Assembly (NCBI GenBank): GCA_001640655.1
Contig: LXGT01000118.1
Location: 19,062-83,061 of the forward strand
DNA: 64,000 bases
Origin: Endoconidiophora laricicola
Lineage: Eukaryota > Ascomycota > Sordariomycetes > Microascales > Ceratocystidaceae
Direction of reading: 5' to 3'
Numbering within the stretch: position 1 is the first letter of the stretch; each line of letters starts with the position of its first letter. Under the pieces are notes generated by a model. It ran no database searches, was not told where the DNA came from, and saw nothing but the letters and a program-made list of their open reading frames with translations. A program made the translations under genes and the position numbers. This document shows, piece by piece, positions 52,845-64,000 of this stretch.

Positions 52845-55083
52845 TTAATCTACGCTTGGCTCTTCCTCGTCTACATCTTCCATTGGCGATGATGTATTTC
52901 TCAAAGTCCTATCACATCGCACGCCGCGCAGGCCTGATACATACTCAGCTTCATCACCGCCTAATACGCGACCTTCTGTATCAACTTCTTGAGATAGCTC
53001 AACTAATGCCATGTGTGGAAGCTTCATGAACCCGTTGCTACGGACCACTCTTCCCCAATGTTCGAGACAAAACTTAGCAGCGCGTTTCCGCAGGAGGTAC
53101 TCGTTGGCTAATCCAGCAGAATACCAAATGACACAAGCGTGATCGACATCCAGCTCTTTGCTTAGTCGGTTAACACAGAGGTGTCGTAGATGTGAGATTC
53201 CGTACATGTTTGACATGACAAGAAGACCAGCAACAGTTGACAACACAGGGGGTGTTCCATCTGTTCCACCGACGATACTATCAGTGTATAGATACAGTAG
53301 GAACGCTCGCACAACGGTGTATGGCTCTGGTATATGCATTTTTTTCGTCTGGAACTCAGCCATCTGCGAATTATACAAACGCGAAAAATGAGGCCATCTT
53401 GCCTGTAAGATCAACTTGTGCACATGTATTGGCCTCGATACCGGAGCCTCGTCATCAGGCCATTCATGTTCACTTGAAAACATGCCTGTTGAGGAGGTCA
53501 TATGGGTGTCATCTATATCGTTGCTTATGGCTGTAACAATGAAGTCTGCACCGCTACCCATATCAGGAGGCTTATCGAAGACCTGAGCAAGATCGAGGCC
53601 GAGACTTTTTGAGGTTTGTTCTCCAACATTTCGGGCAATGGAAATAGGGAATGCCTGGTTGGGTTCTTCATTCTCGGTCTGTGTTCCAAGGAACCCGTAT
53701 CGACGAAGATCCACTTCCATGATATCACTATGTATATATTAGTACCATTGCTATACAATGATAGCACTTATCGCCACGACTTACCTGAGAAACTCTTCCA
53801 GCCCAGTAGGACCGATATCCATTTCTATATCGGACTCACATCCCAGCAGCCAAGCCATCGTTCCTTCTTCATTCATAGTACAGTAGTGCCATCTGTATCC
53901 TGGTTTATATATCTCACTTCCTTCTGCTAATTTCTGCCATCGCAACGATGACAAATCAAGTGCAGATAAGCAACATAAGTTGGATGTAATAGTTGCAGCA
54001 GGTGTTTGGAAATCCAGCAACGTACCCGCTGAGTATACATGGAAATGGGACCCCTGGCCTTGTGATGGAATGTTGGGGCCCGATACAAACTTAAGGGATG
54101 ACACGGCTCCGGGAGCTGGTGATACGTGCGCCTTAACTTGAAAGGATGGTGGGTTGACCTGTGCTGTGCGAGAGTTGGCAGCATATCCAGATGGCCCAAC
54201 AACTGATGACGGTGGCAGAGTAATATGTTCTCTTGACGAGCTTGAGCGCCTCTCAATGCCATATTGAGGTTGGCTTTGAAAAGCAGGGTTGCCTTTCAAG
54301 TCGAGCCACCATAGATCACCTATCTTGTCCATCTCTGCACTAAGGCCACCGAACACCCATACACGATCATTCCAGATAGAAACTGAGTGGTCGTATCTAG
54401 CAACAAACCGCCATGATCTAGACCATGTAAATGTCTTAAGGTCGAGGTAGCATATATCATCCAAGACATAACTATCCCTACCAGTCATACCCCCGGTAAT
54501 GAAAAGCTTATCTTCGTGAAGAACAGCAGCATGTCGGGCACGGCCATTTGGAATATGGCCCGTTACTTGAGGTTTGCGCCAAAAGGCAGTCTTAAGATCA
54601 AAGATGATTAAATCAGAAAGATATGTCCGATGCTCGTTTTCACCACCAAAAACCAGAAGTTTGTCACCTTGGTAGATAGTCGCAGTATGGCCTGTCTACA
54701 TGTTAGCTATCTTTCTATTGATGTGGCAGTGTATGGAGATTTTTGTACAAAAAAAAGAATAGCGTTCACTTACCCATGCGAACTCCGGGTATGTCACCGT
54801 AGTTAGCGACGAGACGCCATCTTTTAGTGACCAAGTCTAAACATAGCACGTGGTTATAAACTTCATCAGTGTATTGATCGAAGCCTCCAAATGCGTAAAT
54901 TTGGTTATTTCCGCAGTAAGTGACGGAAGCATTAACCAGGCACGCAGGTCGTTGGCCATCCGTACGAATTATTCGAGGACGTTGGGCCTCGCTGCCGGTT
55001 GTACGGCTTTTGGCACCTATATTCGGCATGACATAGGTTCTGTTTACATTTGTAGTGGCTATGGCCGTCGTTGCAACTTCCAT
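52845..55083 (-). CDS. Kelch-repeat plus BTB protein (Ral2/LZTR1-like)
   Basis: Minus-strand exons 55083-54774, 54691-53785 and 53727-52845 give 699 residues. Kelch blades run from about residue 45 to 330: NQIYAFGGFDQYTDEVYNHV, KLLVFGGENEHRTYLSDL, KLFITGGMTGRDSYVLDDI, RVWVFGGLSAEMDKIGDLW. A Ser-rich linker and a further partial blade follow. The BTB-type region at about 480-640 has VHKLILQARWPHFSRL, then a YLYTDSI motif and LLVMSNMYGISHLRHLCVNRL. This order (kelch then BTB with BACK-like helices) matches fission yeast Ral2, linked to Ras1 signalling and cell shape, and animal LZTR1, a Cullin-3 adaptor for Ras proteins. Which of these roles applies cannot be told. Introns (82 and 57 bases) have GTAAGT donors and in-frame joins (MG then HTATIYQG; EEFLSDIMEVDLRR). 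It is divergent from CDC20. Confidence 0.8.
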
Positions 55084-56152
55084 CGCGGTGTTTGTATGTG
55101 TACCAAGAGCAGAGCGTGAACGAATGGATATGGAAAACGAAGAAGAGACAACAGGGATGTTAAGGGAAGACTGAATGAGTCTCCGATTGTCAGTATTTAG
55201 AACATGAATTTGGTGTGTTGGTTTGTAAGATCAAGCCCTGTATGAGACCAAGTGATGATGGTAACTCCGAAAAGGAGACGATCACTTTTTTTTTTAAAAA
55301 GTAAACAACCTAACTAAGAATTGACTGAGCAGAAGAGCTTCATTAGGGTTGTACAAATGCCAGACAATTATTGGACTTTGGTTGAACAATAGCAATGCCG
55401 CGGCGTGCGTAGGCTCCGGTCAAGGGGTAAATGAAGAATATAGGAGGCTTGTTTAACCGAGCGATTTATAGGAAGGAACAACATATATATGGATGTGCGA
55501 TGCGAGCATGTAAAGACTGCCGAAGTAGAACAAAAAAGCAACAAAAAGCTCTGACGGGGAATTTTCGATATCACGACGATAGTTGTAGTGGTACTTCCGA
55601 CGATCGTAGATTGATTAAGTTGGAGTGAATTATGGATTGATAAGTAGGCAGATGTAGGGTAGTTTAGTTTAATAATTCGGTGGTTTGTGAGGACTTCTGG
55701 CACAGTCTAGGAATCCTTGCTTTGTTGATGTTGCCATAGACTTGATCAGAACGGAAGGAGCGACCTTGTCTAGGCGGTATAGTAAGAAGTGGGCCAATAT
55801 GATTATGACCCATTGGCACCGTTGGATTCACTGCTCTTTAAGCGAGGCTATCTGCATTTTTGCTAGCTTCATAGGTCACGTGCAAAGTGATAAGATAGTT
55901 GCCATGTGAACCAAGTAGTAGACGTTTAAGTAAATAAAAAGAGCCCAAGATCTCGGTTGTAATATCTCATGCCCTAACTTCCACCCTTCACCGCATATTC
56001 TCCCCGATTATCGAAACCTACCTACAAAACCATCGAAATCTCTCTTGCTTAATCTTCTACCTAGGCTTGACACTTAGAAGACCCCTATTGTTTAACACAT
56101 AAATCATTTCCATCAAGTTCATTTATTAGTCGTTCGTGGGACGCAAGTAACT
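55084..56152. promoter_or_regulatory. Shared upstream region of the kelch-BTB gene and CDC20
   Basis: 1.07 kb between divergent starts. It contains GTCACGTG at 55875-55882 and a CCCTAAC word near 55973. The last 180 bases before CDC20 are pyrimidine-rich, as for a leader. A T11 tract lies near 55287. Small frames on both strands are not supported. Confidence 0.5.
55875..55882. promoter_or_regulatory. GTCACGTG (CDEI/Cbf1-type) site upstream of CDC20
   Basis: Exact match to the RTCACRTG consensus of Cbf1-type bHLH factors, 271 bases before the CDC20 start. Such sites occur in many promoters, so a specific role is not implied. Confidence 0.3.
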
Positions 56153-57892
56153 ATGGTCAACACTACGCTATCTACACCTATCAAATCGCACACTGGACTC
56201 TTCTCTAGTCGCACTGCTGGAGGTCGTATGCCTTTGACCCCATCGCCTCGCCACAATAGCTCCATCAACATCGATTCATCGCCCTTCACTCCCGAAAAAG
56301 GTGGAAAGGTTCCAATTCGCGGAAACCTTACTTCGCAGCTGCTCCGCGCTAGCTCTAACAATCGCGAGTCCCCTAAGTCTAACATCGCCGGTGGTATCTC
56401 AACACCCCGTCGTGCACTTGAGCTTGGTCTCTCCGATTTCCAGCTATACGGCACCGGCCCTCGCACTCCTGGTAGCGCCAAGGCGAAGAAGGTTGTGCGT
56501 GTAAAAGCCCCCAAGACAACTATCACTTACGGCGCCGACCGCTTTATTCCTAACCGCGGCGCTAGCTCTGCTATTGCAAACGCTGGCTCTAGCAAGATTG
56601 ATAAACCACGTACCAAGTCTACTCGTGCTTTCGTGAACGGCTCTGACGTTCTCGCAAGCACTACCGACGACGCACTGGCTGCCTTCGATAATCTTACTCT
56701 GGAGGACGACGAGGAATTCGTTCGTCCTTCTCCTCGTACTGCTGCTTATCAGGATACCCTAGCTAAGGCTTGCGATGTCAACCTCAGCACCCGCATCCTT
56801 CAGTTCAAGCCTGCGGCCCCTGAAAGCTCGAAGCCTATTGATCTTCGGCAACAATATAACCGCCCCCTAAAGCCCACTACCAACACTGCCCAATTTCGTC
56901 GTCGCATTGCAACTGCCCCTGAGCGTGTCCTTGACGCCCCTGGCCTTGTTGACGATTACTACCTAAACCTTCTGGATTGGAGCTCTGGCAATCAGGTCGC
57001 TATTGGTCTTGAGCGCAGTGTTTATGTCTGGTCAGCTGACGAAGGTACCGTCAACTGCTTGATGGAGACAAAACCTGACACTCATGTCGCCAGTGTAAAA
57101 TGGTCCGGCGATGGCGCTTACGTTTCTGTCGGCCTCGCTTCCGGTGAAGTTCAGATCTGGGATGTCGGTGAGGAGGCTAAGATCCGTAGTATGTTCGGTC
57201 ACGAGACCCGTGTGGGTGTTATGGGCTGGAACAAACATCTTCTATCCACTGGCTCTCGCTCGGGCTTAGTATACAACCATGACGTTCGTATTGCCGAACA
57301 CAAGGTTGCTGAACTAGTCTCTCATACCGCAGAGGTTTGTGGTCTTGAATGGCGCGGTGATGGCGCCCAGCTGGCAACTGGCGGCAACGACAATCTTGTT
57401 TCAATCTGGGATGCTCGTTCCCTATCTGCCCCCAAGTTCACCAAGACCAACCACAAGGCTGCCGTGAAGGCTCTTGCTTGGTGTCCTTGGAACATGAATC
57501 TGCTTGCTACTGGCGGTGGTGCCTATGATCGCCACATTCACTTTTGGAACACCACATCGGGTGCCCGTGTCAACAGTATCGATACTGGGTCACAGGTCAC
57601 TTCACTCCGCTGGAGCCCCCACTACCGTGAAATTGTGAGCACATCCGGATTCCCAGACAACGCTCTCAGTATTTGGAGCTACCCTACACTTGTTCGCAAC
57701 ATCGAGATCCCCGCTCATGAGAGCCGTGTTCTACACAGCTGTCTAAGTCCTGATGGTCAAATGCTTGCTACTGCAGCTGCCGACGAGTCTTTAAAGTTCT
57801 GGAAGATCTTTGAAAAGAAGCCCGTTTCGGCATCTTCTTCTAGCATGTCCTCGGGCAAGGCCGAGATGACCAAGTCATTGACTATCAGGTAG
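56153..57892 (+). CDS. CDC20: APC/C activator Cdc20 (Slp1)
   Basis: Single exon, 579 residues. The N-terminus is basic and rich in SP/TP sites. The C-box-type motif DRFIPNR is at 129-135, and the MIM-like RILQFKP at 214-220. RVLDAPGLVDDYYLNLLDWS opens a seven-bladed WD40 propeller (about 260-560). Blades carry Cdc20-specific wording: SGSRSGLVYNHDVRIAEH, then AWCPWNMNLLATGGG and WSPHYREIVS. The protein ends in the C-terminal IR dipeptide that docks on the APC/C. These features favour Cdc20 over Cdh1, which has DAPEL and FYLNLVDWS wording. Cdc20 brings securin and cyclin B to the APC/C at anaphase and is the target of the spindle checkpoint. Length is typical (about 490-620). The start is the first ATG in frame after a pyrimidine-rich leader. 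The kinesin-5 in this window is another mitotic gene, but 46 kb away. Confidence 0.95.
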   Translation: MVNTTLSTPIKSHTGLFSSRTAGGRMPLTPSPRHNSSINIDSSPFTPEKGGKVPIRGNLTSQLLRASSNNRESPKSNIAGGISTPRRALELGLSDFQLYGTGPRTPGSAKAKKVVRVKAPKTTITYGADRFIPNRGASSAIANAGSSKIDKPRTKSTRAFVNGSDVLASTTDDALAAFDNLTLEDDEEFVRPSPRTAAYQDTLAKACDVNLSTRILQFKPAAPESSKPIDLRQQYNRPLKPTTNTAQFRRRIATAPERVLDAPGLVDDYYLNLLDWSSGNQVAIGLERSVYVWSADEGTVNCLMETKPDTHVASVKWSGDGAYVSVGLASGEVQIWDVGEEAKIRSMFGHETRVGVMGWNKHLLSTGSRSGLVYNHDVRIAEHKVAELVSHTAEVCGLEWRGDGAQLATGGNDNLVSIWDARSLSAPKFTKTNHKAAVKALAWCPWNMNLLATGGGAYDRHIHFWNTTSGARVNSIDTGSQVTSLRWSPHYREIVSTSGFPDNALSIWSYPTLVRNIEIPAHESRVLHSCLSPDGQMLATAAADESLKFWKIFEKKPVSASSSSMSSGKAEMTKSLTIR

Positions 57893-59439
57893 AGCATCCC
57901 TCTTTGTAAAACAGGTATGGTATCAGGTTTCCTTTTTGAGTACGACATAGTAATTGTCGGCACACCTCGTAAGATTCCCTTCTCGGTAGGTATATTCTAT
58001 ACTTTCGGATGTGTAGATTGTTCTTTTGCGGATACGGATTAGTATAGGCTATGATAATGGTAGTGGATAATGGATCTAGTTACGACATGCTCGATAACAG
58101 CACCAAGAAAACAGGCGTTTAAGTTTTTTCCTTAATATCTTTTGTAGTCTTGCTCGGAGTCTTCTGGCATTTGAGGTATTTCTTGTTTTGAGCAAGATGG
58201 CGTTTTGTTTTTTTTCTTTACTTTTATTTGCTACTGCAGGATATTGTTTATAGGGAATACATATTGGGACATTCATTCTAGATGAAGTACCATAATCATT
58301 CATTTGCTCGTATTTAAAATTCTGATGTTTTCACCATTTGGAACATGATAATTAATATACAATTTATGATGATATTCAGTGTCCAATCAATAATGTTGCC
58401 CATAAAGGTGTACTTAAGTCAAAAGATAGGGACAGTTACTAATAACAAGAATAAAATAAACAAAACCGAAATTGATTGCACCTAAAAGACTAGAAACACC
58501 TGATAAATGTAATGAGAAGATCGCTAATTCTACACTAGGTCCGTCCACTATGACTTTGTAATCCTGAAAGTGGAGGATAACAATAATGTGTTGATAGCCT
58601 CAATTATATAGTACTTATTTTATTTGAACTATCAATATACTCAACAAATCTCTTTGTTATTCGGACTATACCTTTAGCCTCAAGCTGATTTGCTAAAACC
58701 TTCATATATATAGTATTTCGTCTTTATTATGTTTTCATGTTTGATTAAAATTTTTTAATCATTAATCTTATTGATTTTCATCTAATTATAAGTAAATATT
58801 TGCACTTGACTCTAGATGGTGACGCTAACTAGAGCTAATCTAGCATGGGACTTCCTCTGGAATGAAAAATAGGCGGATGACTAAGCAGAGCTATTTCGCC
58901 GCTCGTAACTAAGCAAGTAAGGACTTGTTATGGCGCAAAGCTAGCCTTATTTTCGCCAACTTCTACTGCAGAATTAGGATTCCTCTCCCAAACAACATTT
59001 CGCATCACCATCCAGCGCCCGGCACAACTAAGTTTGGCTGGCACTACGACCAACCAGAGCCCACAAAGAAAAGGAAAAAAAACACCGTTTTATTCCAGGG
59101 CTATCTAAGAATTGCAATTGACGACGCGATTGACAGCTAAATCTCACTGTTTCGTCTCGTCCACGTTATTTTTATCTTCCTTTGTTTGCCGAACTTTGCT
59201 CCAGTCCTTGATAGAATAGCAGCATCATTTACATTAGAAAGCAACTGAAGCGTACCTGCTTTCGGTCTGTCAAGCCTGCAGCTGGATAGATTCAAAGCTA
59301 CTGTGGAAGTTGTAATTATCTCCAGACCCCGATATCGAGCTTAGTCCTAGAGACTTAACGAGCGAATCTCACGAACCGGATCATTTCCAGACACCCACGA
59401 CACAATCACGCTTCTAAGGTTATTTCTGGGTTATTCGCC
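57893..59439. other. Spacer between CDC20 and TOA1
   Basis: 1.5 kb, the most AT-rich part near 58600-58790. It holds the CDC20 3' end and TOA1 upstream region. The frame at 58925 (71 codons, Lys-rich end) has no similarity. No TATA box at a fitting distance was seen. Confidence 0.5.
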
Positions 59440-60979
59440 ATGTCGAACACCGCCGTTGGACATGTGTACGAGCAGATCATAGATGATGTGATCAACAGTG
59501 CCCGTGTCGATTTTGAAGAGAGCGGAATCGACGAGGCGACTCTGGAAGATTTGCGCAAGGTGAGTCGGCTTGGAACTGTTTTTCGTCTTTCATCTATATA
59601 GTTGAACGCTCAGGCTGGTGGCTGCAAGAACAAACAGGCGCTGTTTGGGGGGTCCTTATGCATTAGTCGAGGTGGTGTTGCAAGAGTCTACCTGTAACTG
59701 GGAGTCTCTAGTTTGGAATTGGGCGCAAGAGGGGAAGGGAAGCCGGCTGCAAATCACGGCGCATTTCCAACCTTTTAAATAGGCTACCGCCACTGACCAG
59801 ATGTGCCCCCACTTATTTCCACCCTGTACGCCCAATTAGCCAATTCTGCCCCGCTATACCGCCTCACGCTCAATCACTTACACCACAACCTCATATCTAT
59901 ATGTACACATTTTCATGATAACTAACAATTATATCGTATGATTTTAGGGATGGCAACAGAAACTTACCGCTCTCGGTGTTGCTACATTCTCATGGGATCC
60001 GCAGCCGGTTGAGCCTGTTGCTCCATCTCCCTCGGTAGCTTCTGCCTACCCTCCAAGTGCCGACCAGAGCATAGCTCCTCCTGCACAGCAACACCCACAG
60101 TTTGCGGCCAGCGGCTCACTGCCTCTACCAGGAAGCAATGGTGCATTTATCAAACCAGATCCAGAGCAGGCTGCCACTGCTGAGCTATCAACTGTTCCTT
60201 TCCAGAACGTTGCAGCTGCGCGTGCAGCGCAACAGCTGCAGAGCAACTATGGCGCACGTGCAACTAACTCTATCAATGCCATTCGTACTGGAATAGCAGG
60301 CCAGGACAACGGACAAGCGCAAGGCCATAGCCAAGGATCGGGAATTGCGTTGCCGCAGTTTTCCCAAACTGACGGTGCCGTTGATGCAGATGATGACGAC
60401 ATGGAAGGCGTTCTAGTGCGCCGCCAAGCAGACGGCACGTTACAGGAGATGGGCAGGGTCGATATTGACAACCTGATGCACTCGCAAATTTTGGCACAGG
60501 CCAAGGCCATGGAGGGTGGTGGTTTCATGGTGCCGCTCAAGTCAGCCTGTCGCCGTAATCGTAAAGCAGATGGCATGGTTTCTTCGGGCGATACTTCATC
60601 TGCCATAACTGGTCAGGTAGATGGCTTAGATGATGAAGACGATGAAGATGCCATCAACTCGGATCTGGATGACCCTGAAGACACAGAAGAGAATTCGGAT
60701 GACGATGATGAAGGTCTGGGCCCGATGATGTTATGCATGTACGACAAGGTGCAGCGTGTGAAGAACAAGTGGTATGTCATTAGCCCGTACTCCAGCTCTA
60801 GTCCCATGAGGCAAATTGTACCTATCACGCAAGGAGTCATTTCCTTCGTCTTGATATTGCTATGTTAAGATAATATCTGCTAACTATCATACAGGAAGTG
60901 TGTTCTCAAAGACGGTGTTTTGACTGTCAATGGAAAGGACTATGTCTTCCACAAGGCAACTGGCGAATACGAGTGGTAA
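59440..60979 (+). CDS. TOA1: TFIIA large subunit
   Basis: Exons 59440-59559, 59948-60771 and 60895-60979 give 342 residues. The first exon plus the start of the second encodes the four-helix-bundle half (HVYEQIIDDVINSARVDF, then LEDLRKGWQQKL). The middle is Pro/Gln-rich, then acidic (Asp/Glu runs near 275-300). The C-terminal half forms the beta-barrel strand set, split by the last intron: MLCMYDKVQRVKNKW plus KCVLKDGVLTVNGKDYVFHK and the terminal EYEW. It pairs with the small subunit (TOA2) to stabilise TBP on promoters for Pol II. Intron 1 (388 bases) is the longest in the window; intron 2 is 123. Joins are phase 0 and phase 2 and restore conserved blocks. Length fits the family (yeast 286, human about 376). 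Confidence 0.95.
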
Positions 60980-63900
60980 ACGCAAATCATGTTGCATCAC
61001 TGCCGTATCTACTTGCAAAACAGTCGTGTCTGTTGATCCGATATGACATCTATTGGCACTTATTCACACGCAATATATTCAGGGACATGTATATCCACTC
61101 AACCATGATAACAACTCAAGCCTAAGGCCGAAACGTCATTTATCAACCTTCATGTTTATGCAGTGTTTTGATTCCTTTTTTTATAGTTTCTTTACATCAC
61201 TCTTTCTTCTTTTTCTGCATTTTCATTCACTATTAAACCTCGAATCTACATTCATGCCGATGTCTATCGAGCTGCTAAATGACGATCATTCCATGGACAT
61301 AGGTGGTATCTTTATTTTCAACATAGATATATAGTATCTCTTCATCGTTACATAACCCGCGATAGTGAATTGGAGGTCGAAAGCCATACGTGGGTGGATA
61401 CATGATAATAAATCAAGTTTCATGGCGCACAAAGCTTCCCTTAGTTGTTTTTGAAAATACGCTCTCTAGTTTTTTTTAGATAAAGTTCGATGAGAGATGG
61501 TTAGGCTTTAGCTTGACTGCTACTATACATTCAGCTTGTCTTATACCACTATTGAGTTGCTTGCTTGACGAATCATCGTTATCTTTTGTTAACCCTATTT
61601 GTTCCCATAAGAAAACGTACTCTGAAAAATACACTTTGGAGATATAAAATATACAGAGTCAGTTGAAAGTTACAAAACGATGTGAATGATGACATAGCAA
61701 AAAGAAGCACATCAAGAGATTACGCTGTAAAAATAAAGTACTTTGGTGTTAATAGTATAGAACGTACCATATTTACTGACCTTCGCAATACTAATTCAAA
61801 AGAGACCCGATGACACTGCCTCGGTCGTTTGTATTTGAGGGGGCCGTGCCCCAGCTAAGCTTGTCCGAAGCACGCCAGATCCCGCGCCCCCCTTCTCTAA
61901 AGATTCCCCTGCCCTGGAAGCAAGAGTAGGTTGGTCAATTATTGCTAACTGCAGACGTTAGTCTAAAATGGGCAACAATAGCGGTGTCTTACAATAATAC
62001 CTAAAAGACCTGAAAGGGAAAAAGAGGAAAGATTTCCCAAGTAAGAATTCCTTACTCTGTTATCCCTTCTCTTCTTATAATAGCCTATTTAAATGGTGGT
62101 AGCGCTTGAAACAGAACCAACTATCTGATCTACTGGGATGATTTTTTAAACTAGTATAGTTAGTGTTAGTAGCAGTCAGAGTTGGTGGTGGTGGTCTACA
62201 ATGAACTCGACCGTACAGACTGATATAATAATATTGCAATTGCTAGGTGCGCTTTGGCTTTTTTATTTTTCTCCTTGGGCTCTAGGACCTTTCACTCTCG
62301 CTCTCGCTATGATATCATAGTCCGAGGCGGTAATTGGTACGAACCAAGAATCTGGGAAGTTTTACTCATACCCATGCCTGTACACATACAGACACTCATG
62401 CTCGTTAATATACACTACTGAGATCTGTATGGGCCAAACCCAACATCAGTTGATATAGCAGAATGAGTAAAGAGAAGATAACAATTTGTGTTTGGGCTGC
62501 TATGAAACTACCTGGGATCCCACAAGACTAGAAGCTTGTTGAGACTATCCAATACATACATGCTGTACATGCATGCATGTAGGCCAGCACTTCAAGTCTG
62601 ACTAAACACATACACGCAAACAACAATATCACACTGGAGATATAACAGCCGAAACTGCAAAACGGCGTAATTTTGCAGATAGGGTGAGTGCCGATGTGAC
62701 GCTGAGTCCTCCATGGATATGACAACGAAGGGGGGACAACAACCAGAAGAAGGAAAAGGAATTGAGGAGTCGATGTTTGGTTGAGGAAGAAGAACAGCAA
62801 CAGGGTGCCGGTGACCTGAAATCAGGCGTACGGACAAGTTCCCCGACCTTTGATAGATTGGCCAACTGGACAACAGTAGCAACGACACGTAGCCAGAGGG
62901 CATGGGAAAAGAGGCACGGCGTAAATGAGGCTCCTCACTTGAGTGATTCCAGATGTTATTGTCGGAAGGCGTCGCAACATAGCGTAACAGGAAGATCCTT
63001 TGGATATCGGCTTGTCCTCTTCCCAGTGCCAGCTGTAGGATAACAGAACGAGAGGTTATATACACTCCCCCATTCTATTAAACACTCGCATCGTCTGAAA
63101 CTTGGGCAAAACTAGAGTCAGTACTGAGAAAACTGTGATCGTCATCTTAGCTCTTGAGAAAACGGGGCAAGCTGGGTGCTGAACTTGGCGGTAGTAAATG
63201 GCATCTTAGACTGATCCTTGGGCTGGTATTGTGTTAGAAGAGGTCGGACCCGAAGCTGACAATAGCCAATTGTTCATCTGACCACTAGTTTGAAACGGAA
63301 AGAGTCAGAATATACCTGGCTAGGCCTTTCATACCTACAATCGTTGCATTAGATATAAACAACTGCTCTGGGCATTATCTGCAGTTTAGCCAATTGCAAC
63401 AGACTGGACATAGTTATATTTGACTAAACTGTGACGAGACAAGCAAAAAGTCCTCTCGATTATATAATCTTCAAAATAAGAAGAATAAATGAACTGGGAA
63501 GAAGAACGAACAAGAGGAGCAAAGAATGAGAGGAAGAAGGCCTAACTGGGAACTACGGCCGCGTCTCTAAGAGAGGAAGGAACTGAGCTATTGCCTTGTG
63601 CTTTCTGCTCGCATCGTTAACATGATCTATTATGGCGCTTGTTAGCACCCCTTTAACAAGTTAGCCAATCACAAAGCAGAGCTAGTCCCGAGCGAATGGT
63701 AGCAGTAATAGCCAGGTTACGGTGATAGTGGGTCTTAGAGCCTAAAAAGCGATGAGTAACGCCCTAGGTTTTTATTATCTTATTATACCACGGGAACTGG
63801 GGCAGGTCGGAAGAGAGAAGAAATAGAAGAAACTTCAGAAGGTCAGCAGACTTGGGCCGTGACGGGCTAGGCGGTGATAAAAAGAAAACAAACGTACCAA

Positions 63901-64000
63901 GGCTTGTTTGTTGGCTGGCCCGTCATGCTGTTGGTGGATGGAAAGCCTAGCTTTAGGACGGCGCGGGCTTGGCTGGACCCTCCATCCCCCCCCCCCCCCC
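60980..64000. other. Gene-free right flank ending in a C run
   Basis: No recognisable gene in 3 kb; a 157-codon minus-strand frame at 62592-63065 has no similarity and no splice partners. A GC-rich patch near 61837-61915 contains GGGGC/GCCCC hairpin arms and CCCCT words. This may be the long upstream region of a gene beyond the window. The last 15 bases are all C (63986-64000). Confidence 0.5.
63986..64000. repeat. C15 homopolymer at window edge
   Basis: Fifteen C bases reach the window edge, so the true length is unknown. Long C runs are rare in this AT-leaning sequence. Confidence 0.9.

Noticed and set aside
62592..63065. 157-codon minus-strand frame in the right flank
   Set aside because: No similarity, no initiation or splice context, composition like random translation.

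Overview
The window is nuclear DNA of a fungus, most likely an ascomycete in the broad sense. Genes carry short introns of about 55 to 390 bases with GTAAGT/GTATGT-type donors and CTAAC-type branch points. Several families present are typical of Dikarya: an RRN9-domain Pol I factor, an SFP1-type split zinc-finger regulator, RCF2, and RTC1/SEA2. The class cannot be fixed from the sequence alone. No rRNA, tRNA, CRISPR array or intact transposon was found.

Layout. Left part (1-17.9 kb): a SAM37/metaxin gene convergent with a PHAF1/UPF0183 gene; a kinesin-5 motor divergent from PHAF1; then RRN9 and NOP7 (pescadillo) in tandem on the minus strand; and a PIG-U/GAB1 GPI-transamidase subunit divergent from NOP7. 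A 4.8 kb gene-free stretch (17.8-22.6 kb) holds only a small MITE-like remnant and the promoter side of HMG-CoA reductase. Middle (22.6-43.6 kb): HMG-CoA reductase, nicotinamidase PNC1, a divergent oleate-hydratase-family protein, RTC1/SEA2 (WDR24), VPS38/UVRAG, one unrecognised nuclear-looking protein, xylitol dehydrogenase and RCF2. A second gene-free stretch of 5.7 kb (43.6-49.3 kb) contains an (AT)16 microsatellite and a decayed WD40 fragment resembling WDR59/Mtc5. Right part (49.3-61 kb): an SFP1-like zinc-finger factor, a kelch plus BTB protein (Ral2/LZTR1-like), CDC20 and the TFIIA large subunit TOA1. The last 3 kb has no recognisable gene and ends in a run of C.

Exon structures were rebuilt by reading splice signals and checking that the joined frame restores family-conserved sequence. 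Every multi-exon CDS listed closes in frame. There is no operon or obvious biosynthetic cluster; these are mostly housekeeping genes. A loose theme is TORC1, ribosome production and autophagy: RRN9, NOP7, RTC1, SFP1, VPS38 and PHAF1. No physical linkage is claimed to matter. The least ordinary items are the oleate-hydratase homologue, which has lost the family's RGGREM-type catalytic motif, the WD40 relic, two inverted TTAGGG-type palindromes outside genes, and the overlapping uORF at RTC1.
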